Assembly: GCA_022787565.1 (NCBI GenBank)
Contig: JALFVN010000057.1
Coordinates: 1-33,587 of the forward strand
DNA from: Clostridiales bacterium
GTDB taxonomy: Bacteria; Bacillota; Clostridia; Oscillospirales; Oscillospiraceae
Direction of reading: 5' to 3'
DNA length: 33,587 nucleotides
A model generated the notes under the pieces. It was not told where the DNA came from. It was given only the letters and a program-made list of their open reading frames with translations, and did not search any database. A program made the position numbers and the translations under genes. Numbering within the stretch: position 1 is the stretch's first letter; each line of letters begins with the position of its first letter. Of this stretch, positions 22,653 through 30,385 are shown in pieces.

Positions 22653-24335
22653 ATGGAAGAGGCCAGAAACTTTATAGACGCCTTTGTTCAGGAAGACCTT
22701 TCCGAAGGGAACCGCTGCTACGGAATGCAGGTGCATACCCGCTTCCCGCCGGAGCCCAACGGCTACCTTCATATCGGTCATTGCAAGGCCCTGACCATAG
22801 ATTTCAGCACTGCCGAGCGCTTTGGCGGCATCTGCAACCTGCGCATGGACGACACCAACCCCGCCAAAGAGGACACCGAGTATGTGGACGCCATTCAGGA
22901 GGATATCCACTGGCTGGGCTTTGACTGGGGCGACCGGTTCTATTACGGCTCCGACTATTTTGAGCAGACCTATGAGTACGCCATTGAGCTGATCAAAAAG
23001 GGTCTTGCCTATGTGTGCGAGCTGACGCCCGACCAGTTCAGGGAGTATCGGGGCGACACCACCCACCCTGCCGTCAGCCCCTGGCGGGACAGGCCCATTG
23101 AGGAGAGCCTGGACCTGTTCCAGCGCATGAAAAACGGCGAGTTCGAGGAGGGCAAGTACACCCTCCGGGCCAAGATCGACCTGGCCAGCGGCAACTTCAA
23201 CATGCGCGACCCGGTACTCTACCGCATCCGCTATATCGAGCACCACCGTCAGGGCACCAAGTGGTGCATCTTCCCCATGTATGACTTTGCCCACCCCATT
23301 CAGGACGCCCTGGAGGGTATTACCCACTCCCTCTGCTCTCTGGAGTATGAGGCCCACCGGCCCCTGTATGACTGGGTGGTATCCAATGTATCCATCCCCG
23401 GCATCAAGCCCCGGCAGATCGAGTTTGCCCGCCTTGGCATCAACTACACCGTCATGTCCAAGCGCAAGCTCCGTCAGCTGGTGGAGGAAAAGCGGGTCTC
23501 CGGCTGGGACGATCCCCGTATGCCCACCCTCTGCGGTCTGCGCCGGAGAGGCTACACCTCCGGGTCCATCCGGGACTTCTGCGAGCGTATTGGTGTGGCC
23601 AAGGTGGACTCCACCGTGGACTGGGCTCTGCTGGAAAGCTGCCTGCGGGACGACCTGAACGAGAACGCCAAGCGCGTCATGGCCGTGCTGCACCCGGTAA
23701 AGCTCACCGTCACCAACTACCCGGAGGGGCAGAGCGAGCTGCTCACCGTGGAAAATAACCCCCTCAAGCCCGAGGAGGGTACGCGCCAGGTCAGCTTCTC
23801 CCGAAACCTGTGGATCGAGGCGGATGACTTTATGGAAGTTCCCGCGCCCAAGTATAAGCGGATGCACCCGGGCTTTGAGGTTCGTCTCAAGGGCGCTTAC
23901 CTTGTCACCTGCACCGGCTGCGTGAAGGACGAAAACGGCAATGTGACCGAGATCCTCTGCGAATACGACCCCATGAGCCGGGGAGGCGATCCTGCCGACG
24001 GCCGCAAGGTCAAGGGCGCTACCATCCACTGGGTGGACGCCGCCACCTGCGCCGACGCCGAGGTGCGCATCTACGATTATCTCTTCAACGATCCCGATCC
24101 CGACGGAGCCGGCAAGAATTTCCTTGACCATCTGAATCCCGAGAGCCTCATCGTACTTCAGGGCTGCAAGGTGGAAGCCTGTCTGGCCCAAATCCCCATG
24201 CCGGAAAAGGGCAAAAACGCCGAAAGCTTCCAGTTTATGCGCCAGGGCTATTTCTGCCTGGACAACCGGGACGCCGCTCCCGGCCACCTGGTGTTCAACC
24301 GTGCTGTCGCGCTGAAGGAAAGCTTCAAAAAGTGA
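22653..24335 (+). CDS. glnS: Glutaminyl-tRNA synthetase
   Basis: Class I synthetase that charges tRNA-Gln directly (560 residues). HIGH is at 40-43 in PPEPNGYLHIGHCKA and the KMSKS counterpart is VMSKR (267-271). The PEPNGY form and the two beta-barrel anticodon-binding domains in the C-terminal part (about 340-555) separate it from GluRS. Most Firmicutes instead make Gln-tRNA indirectly with GluRS and GatCAB, so glnS here suggests a horizontally acquired lineage feature; whether gatCAB also exists cannot be seen. It has its own promoter and a strong terminator, so it is monocistronic. Confidence 0.97.
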   Translation: MEEARNFIDAFVQEDLSEGNRCYGMQVHTRFPPEPNGYLHIGHCKALTIDFSTAERFGGICNLRMDDTNPAKEDTEYVDAIQEDIHWLGFDWGDRFYYGSDYFEQTYEYAIELIKKGLAYVCELTPDQFREYRGDTTHPAVSPWRDRPIEESLDLFQRMKNGEFEEGKYTLRAKIDLASGNFNMRDPVLYRIRYIEHHRQGTKWCIFPMYDFAHPIQDALEGITHSLCSLEYEAHRPLYDWVVSNVSIPGIKPRQIEFARLGINYTVMSKRKLRQLVEEKRVSGWDDPRMPTLCGLRRRGYTSGSIRDFCERIGVAKVDSTVDWALLESCLRDDLNENAKRVMAVLHPVKLTVTNYPEGQSELLTVENNPLKPEEGTRQVSFSRNLWIEADDFMEVPAPKYKRMHPGFEVRLKGAYLVTCTGCVKDENGNVTEILCEYDPMSRGGDPADGRKVKGATIHWVDAATCADAEVRIYDYLFNDPDPDGAGKNFLDHLNPESLIVLQGCKVEACLAQIPMPEKGKNAESFQFMRQGYFCLDNRDAAPGHLVFNRAVALKESFKK

Positions 24336-24352
24336 TTGATAAAGGATAAACC

Positions 24353-24391
24353 GATCCCGTATTCGGAAAAGCCTCCGAATACGGGATCTTT
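24353..24391 (+). terminator. Terminator of glnS
   Basis: A perfect 15-bp stem (GATCCCGTATTCGGA / TCCGAATACGGGATC) with a six-base loop, followed by TTTCATTCCTT. It starts 17 bases after the glnS stop. It could also end the convergent SPFH gene on the other strand. Confidence 0.8.
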
Positions 24392-24419
24392 CATTCCTTA
24401 TTCTGCTCTTTGCTGAATG

Positions 24420-25418
24420 TCAATTGGTCAGATCGATCATATAATCCGCTCCGTTGCCCAGCACGGTGGTGGGCAGCTGGCCGTTCCACTGCTTGATCCA
24501 GTAATACCGGAGGAGAGAATCGGTCAGAGACTCGGAAATGCGCTTGTTCATCTCCGCTTCCTTTTCGCCGGCGTAGAGGGCGGCCTCAGCCTGCACCTTT
24601 ACCACTTCAAGGTCTGCGTTGGCGGCGATGATGGCCTTCTCCGCCTCGGCATTTGCCGCAATGACAGCGCGCTTTGCCGTGGCTTCTTCCTCCATGGTTT
24701 TCTGGGCCTGCTCGGTCTCCGCGGTCAGCTTGTTCTGGGCCGCCACCTGCTTGGCCTCAACGGCGGTGGTGAACGCGTCGGTAAAGTCAATGTCCTCGAT
24801 GGCGATGGAGACGATGGTAATGCCGTACTCCTTCATGTCGGAAGAGGTGCTTTCCGCGATCAGATCAGACAGAGTATTGCGTTTCGCGATCAGATTTTCC
24901 GCAGAATACTGGGAAAACACGGCCTTGGTGTTCTCCAGAATACGGGGATACATCACATTGTCGTAGTAATTGATGCCCACCGTGCGGTAAAGCTCCTGTG
25001 CGGTCTCCTGGTCGATGCAGAAGTTGACAGAAAGCTGCAGGTCCACCTGCTGGATGTCGCTGGAGAAGGCGTCGGTGCTGATCTGGACCTTCTGGGTGCG
25101 GTTGTCCATCTTCACCACGTTCTGCCAGGGCAGGATAAGGTGGGCGCCGGCGCTGATGGTGCGGTCCTCCACCCGGCCGAAGGTGGTAAGGATTCCGGTG
25201 TAGCCGGTGGGGACGACGGTGATGCTGCTGAAAAGCACGGCCAGGATCAGCACAGCCAGAGCCGCGAACTGCTTCTTGCCCGTTCTCCAGACTTTGGGGC
25301 CCTTTTTCACATGGGTCTTGCCTTTTGCGTCGGTGTAGACCTCATCGTTGTCGCTGGTGAAGCCAAGAACAAAAAACAGTACCAGCGCGATGATAATGCC
25401 CAATACCAGAATTGCCAT
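24420..25418 (-). CDS. SPFH/prohibitin-family membrane protein
   Basis: A 332-residue protein with an N-terminal membrane segment (about 2-20), a short charged linker, a second hydrophobic segment (about 48-66), then the SPFH/band 7 domain starting at VPTGYTGILTTFGRV and including DNRTQKVQIS and the ILENTKAVFSQYSAENLIAKR stretch. It is followed by an Ala/Glu/Lys-rich coiled coil (about 215-290). Such proteins form large membrane-associated oligomers that organise membrane domains or protect membrane proteins. ATG 25418 has AGGGGAT upstream; an earlier in-frame ATG (25448) lies inside the promoter -10. It has its own promoter (25448-25476) inside the end of the DUF554 gene. Confidence 0.9.
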   Translation of the reverse strand: MAILVLGIIIALVLFFVLGFTSDNDEVYTDAKGKTHVKKGPKVWRTGKKQFAALAVLILAVLFSSITVVPTGYTGILTTFGRVEDRTISAGAHLILPWQNVVKMDNRTQKVQISTDAFSSDIQQVDLQLSVNFCIDQETAQELYRTVGINYYDNVMYPRILENTKAVFSQYSAENLIAKRNTLSDLIAESTSSDMKEYGITIVSIAIEDIDFTDAFTTAVEAKQVAAQNKLTAETEQAQKTMEEEATAKRAVIAANAEAEKAIIAANADLEVVKVQAEAALYAGEKEAEMNKRISESLTDSLLRYYWIKQWNGQLPTTVLGNGADYMIDLTN

Positions 25419-25447
25419 AGTTCTATCCCCTTTCTCTATCTGATTCA

Positions 25448-25476
25448 ATTATATCATTAAAACAGCCCGGACACAA
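25448..25476 (-). promoter_or_regulatory. Sigma-A promoter of the SPFH gene
   Basis: TTGTGT (25476-25471), 17-base spacer, TATAAT (25453-25448) on the minus strand, across the 3' end of the DUF554 gene and 29 bases before the SPFH start. Confidence 0.65.
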
Positions 25477-26167
25477 GCTCTGCAAGGGGAAAATACAGAA
25501 TAGGCAGGAATATGGCGGGCAGCATATCCCCCACCTTGATCTTTTCCTCTCTCAGACCCAGCAGATTGATGGCCATGCCGATAAACAGCGCGCCGCCCAC
25601 GGCGGACATCTCCGTCACCACCTGGGTGCTGAGAACGGGAGCTGCCAGACCGGCCAGCAGGGCAATCCCCCCCTGGAACACCAGCACGGTCACCGCCGAG
25701 AGGAACACGCCGGAGCCCAGCGCGGCGGCGAACACAATGGAGCTGACAAAGTCCATGGCGCTTTTGGCAAAGAGAATGCTGTAATCCTTGTTCAGTCCCG
25801 CCTGAATGGAGCCGATCACCGCCATGGTGCCCACGCAGAACAGGATGCTGGTGGAGACAAAAGCCTCCGCAAAGTGTCCTCCCCCGAAGCGGGTGCCGGC
25901 CAGCTTTTCCTTCATTTTGTCGCCGGAGCCGTTGATCCGGTCGTCAAGGTGCAGGGCAGTGCCGATGATGGTGCCCAGGACCAGGCACACCATCACGATA
26001 AGAATATTGCTTGTGACAATGGCGCTCTGTACGCCGATCACCATGGTCACAAGGGCGATGCAGGTCATGACCGCCTTGGTATAGCGTTCCTTGATCCGGC
26101 TGCCGAACAGGGTTCCGATCAGTCCGCCGATGATCACTGCCACGGCGTTTACAATTACAGCAAGCAT
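25457..26167 (-). CDS. DUF554 family membrane protein
   Basis: A 236-residue protein with about six membrane segments. The start VIVNAVAVIIGGLIGTLFG, the GTIIGTALHLDDRINGSG loop, and SILFCVGTMAVIGSIQAGLN are characteristic of DUF554 (YdfK/YqgA-like), whose biochemical role is not established. Start ATG 26167 is chosen because AAAGGAAG lies at proper distance; ATG 26173, two codons earlier, would be directly on the ribosome site. Its promoter contains a 7-bp inverted repeat between -35 and -10, so it is probably repressed. The SPFH gene follows after 38 bases. Confidence 0.88.
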   Translation of the reverse strand: MLAVIVNAVAVIIGGLIGTLFGSRIKERYTKAVMTCIALVTMVIGVQSAIVTSNILIVMVCLVLGTIIGTALHLDDRINGSGDKMKEKLAGTRFGGGHFAEAFVSTSILFCVGTMAVIGSIQAGLNKDYSILFAKSAMDFVSSIVFAAALGSGVFLSAVTVLVFQGGIALLAGLAAPVLSTQVVTEMSAVGGALFIGMAINLLGLREEKIKVGDMLPAIFLPILYFPLAELVSGLF

Positions 26168-26198
26168 ATCCATCTTCCTTTTATTTCTCGATTTTTGT

Positions 26199-26227
26199 AT
26201 TCTACCACAATGCCTTGTGGTAATCAA
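26199..26227 (-). promoter_or_regulatory. DUF554 promoter with operator in the spacer
   Basis: TTGATT (26227-26222), 17-base spacer, TAGAAT (26204-26199) with TGG in front on the minus strand. The spacer contains the perfect inverted repeat ACCACAA-TGCC-TTGTGGT (26204-26221), ending on both core elements. A protein bound there would block RNA polymerase. Confidence 0.65.
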
Positions 26228-26261
26228 GCGCCGGCCCGGGCCAAAAAGTTATAATTTCAGC

Positions 26262-26290
26262 TTGTCCTCAACCCGTTTTGCTGGTATATT
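26262..26290 (+). promoter_or_regulatory. Promoter of the LUD-domain gene
   Basis: TTGTCC (26262-26267), 17-base spacer, TATATT (26285-26290) with TGG extended -10. It lies 29 bases before the ATG at 26320 and is divergent from the DUF554 promoter. Confidence 0.65.
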
Positions 26291-26319
26291 ATTCTTAACA
26301 GACACAAGGAGGGAATGAG

Positions 26320-26916
26320 ATGTCCGTTTTTGAACAAGTAGAAAAAAATCTGATCGAACGGGGCTATACCGTGAAGATTTTCGCCACCGGGGCTGAGGCC
26401 GCGGCCTATCTGGACAAGGAGATCGACGGCGTGACCGTGGGTATCGGCGGCTCGGCTACGGTGCGGGATATCGGCCTGTATGAACTGCTGGAGAAGCACA
26501 ACCAGGTTATCTGGCACTGGAAGCAGGAGCCCGGCCCTGCCCGTATCGCCGCCATGAACACCGACGTTTATCTCTGCTCCGCCAACGCTCTGGCCGAGAG
26601 CGGCGAGATGGTCAATATTGACGGCGCCGGAAACCGGGTTGCCGCCACACTGTTCGGCCACAGGAAGGTCTATTTCCTGATCGGCAAAAACAAGTTGGTC
26701 CCCGACTTCCATCAGGCCGTGGACAGAGCGCGGAACGTGGCCGCGCCCAAGCGGGCCCAGCAGCTCAACGCCAAGACCCCCTGTGCCCTCAAGGCCGACA
26801 AGTGCTACGACTGCAAGAGCCCCGGCCGGGTCTGCCGCGGTCTGGTGACGCTCTGGGGGCCCATGATGGGTTCTGAGGCTGAAGTGATCCTCATTGAAGA
26901 GGATTACGGACTGTAA
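26320..26916 (+). CDS. LUD-domain protein (LutC/YkgG-like)
   Basis: A 198-residue protein of the LUD (DUF162) family. The family loop GIGGSATVRD (41-50) and the ALAESGEMVNIDGAGNRVAA stretch (90-109) are clear. Cysteines at 155, 162, 165 and 172 (CALKADKCYDC...VC) form a possible Fe-S or zinc site. Some LUD proteins work in lactate oxidation (LutC), but no lutA or lutB homologue is adjacent; single LUD genes of this type are common in gut Clostridia and have no established role. AAGGAGGGAATGAG precedes the start. Followed by a strong terminator, so monocistronic. Confidence 0.85.
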   Translation: MSVFEQVEKNLIERGYTVKIFATGAEAAAYLDKEIDGVTVGIGGSATVRDIGLYELLEKHNQVIWHWKQEPGPARIAAMNTDVYLCSANALAESGEMVNIDGAGNRVAATLFGHRKVYFLIGKNKLVPDFHQAVDRARNVAAPKRAQQLNAKTPCALKADKCYDCKSPGRVCRGLVTLWGPMMGSEAEVILIEEDYGL

Positions 26917-27031
26917 GCCTTTTCCCTTACGGCAAAAAACGGGAGCTGAGCGCCCTGGGGCGGGGCAGTCTGCACGGCCCGGCCCAGGTGACGCGCAATG
27001 CATGAAATCCAAAAGCCTGTAACAGGCAAAC
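26917..27031. other. Intergenic region with GC-rich hairpins
   Basis: Contains a GC-rich imperfect hairpin (CCTGGG...CCCAGG, about 26954-26988), the 14-base motif GACGCGCAATGCAT (26990-27003), which recurs at 29623-29636, and a small hairpin GCCTGTAACAGGC (27015-27027). No gene is seen. Confidence 0.5.
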
Positions 27032-27075
27032 AGCACGGAAATGGAGCGCTGACTTCCATGACCGTGCTTTTTTAT
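27032..27075 (+). terminator. Terminator of the LUD-domain gene
   Basis: AGCACGG (27032-27038) pairs with CCGTGCT (27062-27068), with an inner ATGGA/TCCAT stem, followed by a run of seven T. Confidence 0.85.
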
Positions 27076-27126
27076 TTCAAATATTTGAAAATAATAGTTC
27101 CATTTTTTGAAATTCTTTGTTATGAT
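27075..27126 (+). promoter_or_regulatory. Regulatory region of the D-aminoacylase-like gene with palindrome
   Basis: A 16-bp perfect palindrome, TTTCAAATATTTGAAA (27075-27090), and a half-site TTTTGAAA (27105-27112) lie ahead of a -10-like TATGAT (27121-27126). The -35 (TTCCAT, 27098-27103) is poor, so the promoter probably needs an activator or is controlled through the palindrome. Confidence 0.45.
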
Positions 27127-27153
27127 AGAGACAATAAATAAGGAGGTGTTTCT

Positions 27154-28755
27154 ATGAAACAACTGCTGAAAAACGCCAAAATCTATGACGGAACGGGAAA
27201 GGATGCTTTTTTCGGGGATATTCTCATTGAGGACGACAAAATCGCCCGGGTGGGAGAGAGTCTGCGCTGCGACGATGGGGAGGTCCTTGATCTGAAGGGT
27301 CTTTCCGTCTCCTCCGGCTTTTTTGACGCCCACTCCCATAACGACTGGTTCGCCATCAAAAAGGAGCCGGTAAAATACTTTGAACCTTTTATCCGCCAGG
27401 GGATCACCTCATTCATCACCGGCAACTGCGGCCTGTCCGCCATTGGTTTTTCCGGCGATACGCCCCATCTGGACAAGATTGGCGGCGGTCTGTTCGGCTA
27501 CCGGGAGGACACCACCGGCGTTTATCCTACTGTGGGGGAATTTTTCAACGCCATTGACCGGAACACCCCCTGCAACATCGCCGTTCTGGTGGGCAATTGC
27601 AGCGCCCGCGCCGGAGTCTCCGGCTATGCCAGCCGGACCCTGACCGGCGAGGAGCAGGAAAAAATGCTGGCCGCAATGGAGCAGGCTTTGCAGGAGGGGG
27701 CCTGCGGTACTTCCCTGGGGCTGATGTACGAGCCGGGGATCTATTCGCCCATTGAAGAGTTGAAGCAGATCGCCAGGCTCAGTGAAAAGTATGACCGGCC
27801 CATGACCGTTCATCCCCGGGCCTGTTCCGCCGTGTCCATGGCCTATCCCCAGCTTTTGGGCCGTCCCCATCTGCTCCGGGCTCTGGACGAGCTGATGGAG
27901 ATCGTCAGAGGCTCCAAAATGAAGCTCCAGTATTCCCACGCCATTTTCGTGGGGCGCAAGTCCTTCCGCTGCAAGGATGAGCTGAAGGAGATCATTTACC
28001 GGATGCGCCGCGAGGGGATCGACGCCCGCTTCGATATTTACAGCGAGCTGTTGGGCGTTTCTGTCATTACCGTGGTCATGCCAACATGGTATCAGGCGCT
28101 GAGTCCCGCAGAAAAGCGCAAGCCCTTCAACAAGCTGCGTTTTGCCCTTCTGGCCGCGGCGACCTGCAAGCTTCTGGGCTTTGACTGGAATGATATCCAG
28201 ATCGCCTATATCGGCCCGGGCCACGAGGCCTATGAGGGAAAGACCGTTGCGCAGATTGCCCGGGAGATGGGCAAGTCCAACGTGGACGCCTATCTGGATC
28301 TGTGTGAAATGAGCGATTTCAAGGGCCGGGTCAACATGGGGCCCTACAGCACGCCGGAGATCGTCAGCGACCTCTCCAAAGACCCGGTCTGTCTGTACAT
28401 GACCGACGCATGGGTGGAGGAGCACGGCATCCAGAACCCCGCCATATACGACTGCTTCCCCAAGTTTTTGAAATTTTCTCTCTGCGGCAGCGGGGACACC
28501 ATGCCCAATACCATCCGCAAAATGACCGGCGCGGTGGCAGACCGGTTTTCCATCAGCGGCCGGGGCTATGTGAAAAGCGGATACTACGCCGACCTGACGG
28601 TGTTTGACGAGGAGGCGCTGAAAAACGGTATACCCGACCGGGGAAAGCCTTTCGGCATCGAAAAGGTATTCATCAACGGAAAACTGGTTCTGGACGGCGA
28701 AAAGCTTGACACCCAGGCGCTGCGCACAACAGGCCGTGCCCTCAGAAGCCGCTGA
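27154..28755 (+). CDS. N-acyl-D-amino-acid deacylase-like amidohydrolase
   Basis: A 533-residue zinc amidohydrolase of the D-aminoacylase group (amidohydrolase family 3), which removes acyl groups from N-acyl-D-amino acids in the cytoplasm. The metal motif HSH (60-62) lies in SSGFFDAHSHND, the likely metal Cys92 in TGNCGLS, later histidines in TVHPRA and LQYSHAIF, and the catalytic Asp in YMTDAW. The C-terminal beta-sandwich (GYVKSGYYADLTVFD) closes the composite domain. The SHAIF context differs from the usual SHxK, so the substrate may differ; a dihydroorotase- or hydantoinase-like role is less likely. AAGGAGGTG precedes ATG 27154. Monocistronic or followed by the ZIP gene with its own promoter. 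Confidence 0.88.
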   Translation: MKQLLKNAKIYDGTGKDAFFGDILIEDDKIARVGESLRCDDGEVLDLKGLSVSSGFFDAHSHNDWFAIKKEPVKYFEPFIRQGITSFITGNCGLSAIGFSGDTPHLDKIGGGLFGYREDTTGVYPTVGEFFNAIDRNTPCNIAVLVGNCSARAGVSGYASRTLTGEEQEKMLAAMEQALQEGACGTSLGLMYEPGIYSPIEELKQIARLSEKYDRPMTVHPRACSAVSMAYPQLLGRPHLLRALDELMEIVRGSKMKLQYSHAIFVGRKSFRCKDELKEIIYRMRREGIDARFDIYSELLGVSVITVVMPTWYQALSPAEKRKPFNKLRFALLAAATCKLLGFDWNDIQIAYIGPGHEAYEGKTVAQIAREMGKSNVDAYLDLCEMSDFKGRVNMGPYSTPEIVSDLSKDPVCLYMTDAWVEEHGIQNPAIYDCFPKFLKFSLCGSGDTMPNTIRKMTGAVADRFSISGRGYVKSGYYADLTVFDEEALKNGIPDRGKPFGIEKVFINGKLVLDGEKLDTQALRTTGRALRSR

Positions 28756-28769
28756 AAAACACCTTTTCT

Positions 28770-28798
28770 TTGACAGGACACGGTTGGTCTGGTAAAAT
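28770..28798 (+). promoter_or_regulatory. Sigma-A promoter of the ZIP transporter gene
   Basis: TTGACA (28770-28775), 17-base spacer, TAAAAT (28793-28798) with TGG extended -10. A small leader hairpin CTCCGC/GCGGAG (28806-28825) follows directly before the ribosome site. Confidence 0.85.
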
Positions 28799-28838
28799 AG
28801 TTCCGCTCCGCTCAGCCGGGCGGAGCAGGAGGTCGAAG

Positions 28839-29618
28839 ATGAAAGAAATCGTATTTGGTATTCTGCTTCCCTGGCTTGGCACTTCCCTGGGCGCGGCCTG
28901 CGTGTTTTTCATGCGCGGCAAAATGCACCGGGGCTTACAGCGCGGGCTGACCGGCTTTGCCGCCGGTGTGATGGTGGCCGCTTCCATATGGAGTCTGCTG
29001 ATTCCCGCTATGGAGCAGTCGTCGGGAATGGGCGTATGGGCCTTTATGCCCGCCGCCGTGGGCTTCTGGCTGGGTATTTTGTTTTTGCTGCTGCTGGACC
29101 GGCTCATTCCCCATCTGCACGCAAACAGCAAAAAGGCCGAAGGCCCCAAAAGCTCCCTGTCCCGCAGCACCATGATGGTCCTTGCCGTAACGCTGCACAA
29201 CCTGCCGGAGGGCATGGCCGTGGGCGTGGTATTTGCGGGCTGGTATTTGGGAAACACGGAGCTGTCTCTGGCCGGGGCCCTTACCCTGTCTCTGGGCATT
29301 GCCATTCAGAACTTCCCCGAGGGCGCGATCATCTCCATGCCCCTGCGCTCCGAGGGAGCCGGCCCCTTCCGGGCCTTTGGCAGCGGCGTCCTGTCCGGTA
29401 TCGTGGAGCCGCTGGGCGCGCTGCTGACCATTGCCGCGGCCCGCTTTGTGACGCCGCTGCTGCCCTACTGCCTCAGCTTTGCCGCCGGAGCCATGATGTA
29501 TGTGGTGGTGGAGGAGCTGATCCCCGAGATGTCCGAGGGTGAACACTCCAACCTGGGCACCGTGGTCTTTGCCCTTGGCTTCACGCTGATGATGGCCCTG
29601 GACGTTGCTCTTGGCTGA
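28839..29618 (+). CDS. ZIP-family divalent metal transporter
   Basis: A 259-residue membrane protein with eight predicted segments that imports zinc or similar divalent cations. The two metal-binding helices carry HNLPEG (120-125) and QNFPEG (157-162), the hallmark of the GufA/ZupT-like ZIP branch; a His-poor loop (about 92-112) joins segments 3 and 4. Start ATG 28839 has AGGAGGTCG upstream; the frame is open to 28770 but the promoter covers that part. Own promoter; no Fur/Zur-like operator recognised, though the leader hairpin may be regulatory. Confidence 0.92.
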   Translation: MKEIVFGILLPWLGTSLGAACVFFMRGKMHRGLQRGLTGFAAGVMVAASIWSLLIPAMEQSSGMGVWAFMPAAVGFWLGILFLLLLDRLIPHLHANSKKAEGPKSSLSRSTMMVLAVTLHNLPEGMAVGVVFAGWYLGNTELSLAGALTLSLGIAIQNFPEGAIISMPLRSEGAGPFRAFGSGVLSGIVEPLGALLTIAAARFVTPLLPYCLSFAAGAMMYVVVEELIPEMSEGEHSNLGTVVFALGFTLMMALDVALG

Positions 29619-29622
29619 GAAC

Positions 29623-29650
29623 GACGCGCAATGCATCGCTGCGCGATGCA
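29623..29650. repeat. Short hairpin repeat (GACGCGCAATGCAT family)
   Basis: The 14-base motif shared with 26990-27003 is followed here by the perfect hairpin TGCATCGC-TGC-GCGATGCA (29632-29650). It lies four bases after the ZIP stop. There is no T-tract directly behind it. It marks the border with the accessory region to the right. Confidence 0.5.
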
Positions 29651-29714
29651 GGGGGGAACGCTGTCTCTTTTTGGGCTGCCTTCTTGGTTATTTGACTGTG
29701 TTTGTGGGGCTGTG

Positions 29715-30275
29715 TTACAGCCCCATTTCTTTTACTCTGCGGTAGAATGTGTTGGGCTTCAAGCCTAACTCTTTCATGGCTGCGGTGGCGGTGATTTCGC
29801 CCGCCCGCCACTTCTTGCAAAGGGCTTTCATTTGCGCCTCGTTATAGTCAATGGGCTTGCGGCCTTTGTACTTACCCTCGCGCTTGGCAATCTCGATGCC
29901 CTCCCGCTGCCGCTCCAAAATGTTCTCCCGCTCCAATTCCGCCAGCGCGCCGAACACGGTCAGCATGAAGCGGCCTTGGGGGGTGGTGGTGTCTATGTTC
30001 TCTTTCAGACTGACAAACTCCACGCCCTTTTCCGTCAGTTCGGAGACGATGGAAAGCAAGTCCCGCGTGTTTCGCGCAATGCGGGAAATACTCTCTACCA
30101 CAACGGTGTCACCCGCTTGGACAAAGGCCATCATTTCCTTGAACGCGGCGCGGTCTGTGTTCTTTCCGCTTGCCTTGTCCACGAACAGCTTTTCGGCGTT
30201 CTGTTCCTCTGCCATTTTCAACTGCCGTGCCTCGTTCTGCTCGATGGTGGAGCAGCGCACATAGAAAACCCGCAT
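29715..30275 (-). CDS. Small serine recombinase (resolvase/invertase family)
   Basis: A 186-residue site-specific recombinase. The catalytic Ser9 is in FYVRCSTIEQN, the conserved arginines in SRIARNTRDL (about 64-73), the long helix LERENILERQREGI follows and a C-terminal helix-turn-helix (about 158-182, ITATAAMKELGLKPNTFYRRV) binds the site. Length and domain order match Tn3-type resolvases and DNA invertases. ATG 30275 has GAGGGGGAC upstream. No transposase or clear crossover site pair was recognised, so it is either a resolvase left from an integrated element or an invertase. It lies beyond the terminator of the secreted-protein cassette, in the same direction. Confidence 0.92.
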   Translation of the reverse strand: MRVFYVRCSTIEQNEARQLKMAEEQNAEKLFVDKASGKNTDRAAFKEMMAFVQAGDTVVVESISRIARNTRDLLSIVSELTEKGVEFVSLKENIDTTTPQGRFMLTVFGALAELERENILERQREGIEIAKREGKYKGRKPIDYNEAQMKALCKKWRAGEITATAAMKELGLKPNTFYRRVKEMGL

Positions 30276-30344
30276 CGTTTTGTCCCCCTCGTTTTATCTG
30301 GCAATATTCTATCGCAAATTCAAGGTATACTCTTAGGAACAAAT

Positions 30345-30376
30345 AAAAGAGCAGATACTTTAGCATCTGCTCTTTT
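30345..30376 (-). terminator. Terminator of the secreted-protein cassette
   Basis: A perfect 12-bp stem (AAAAGAGCAGAT / ATCTGCTCTTTT) with an eight-base loop, followed on the minus strand by TTTTATTTGTT. It begins nine bases after the stop codon of the secreted protein gene. Confidence 0.88.
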
Positions 30377-30385
30377 ACAAATTCT

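Noticed and set aside
29632-29650. Hairpin behind the ZIP gene as a terminator
   Set aside because: No T-tract follows within the usual distance; it is better explained as part of a repeat.
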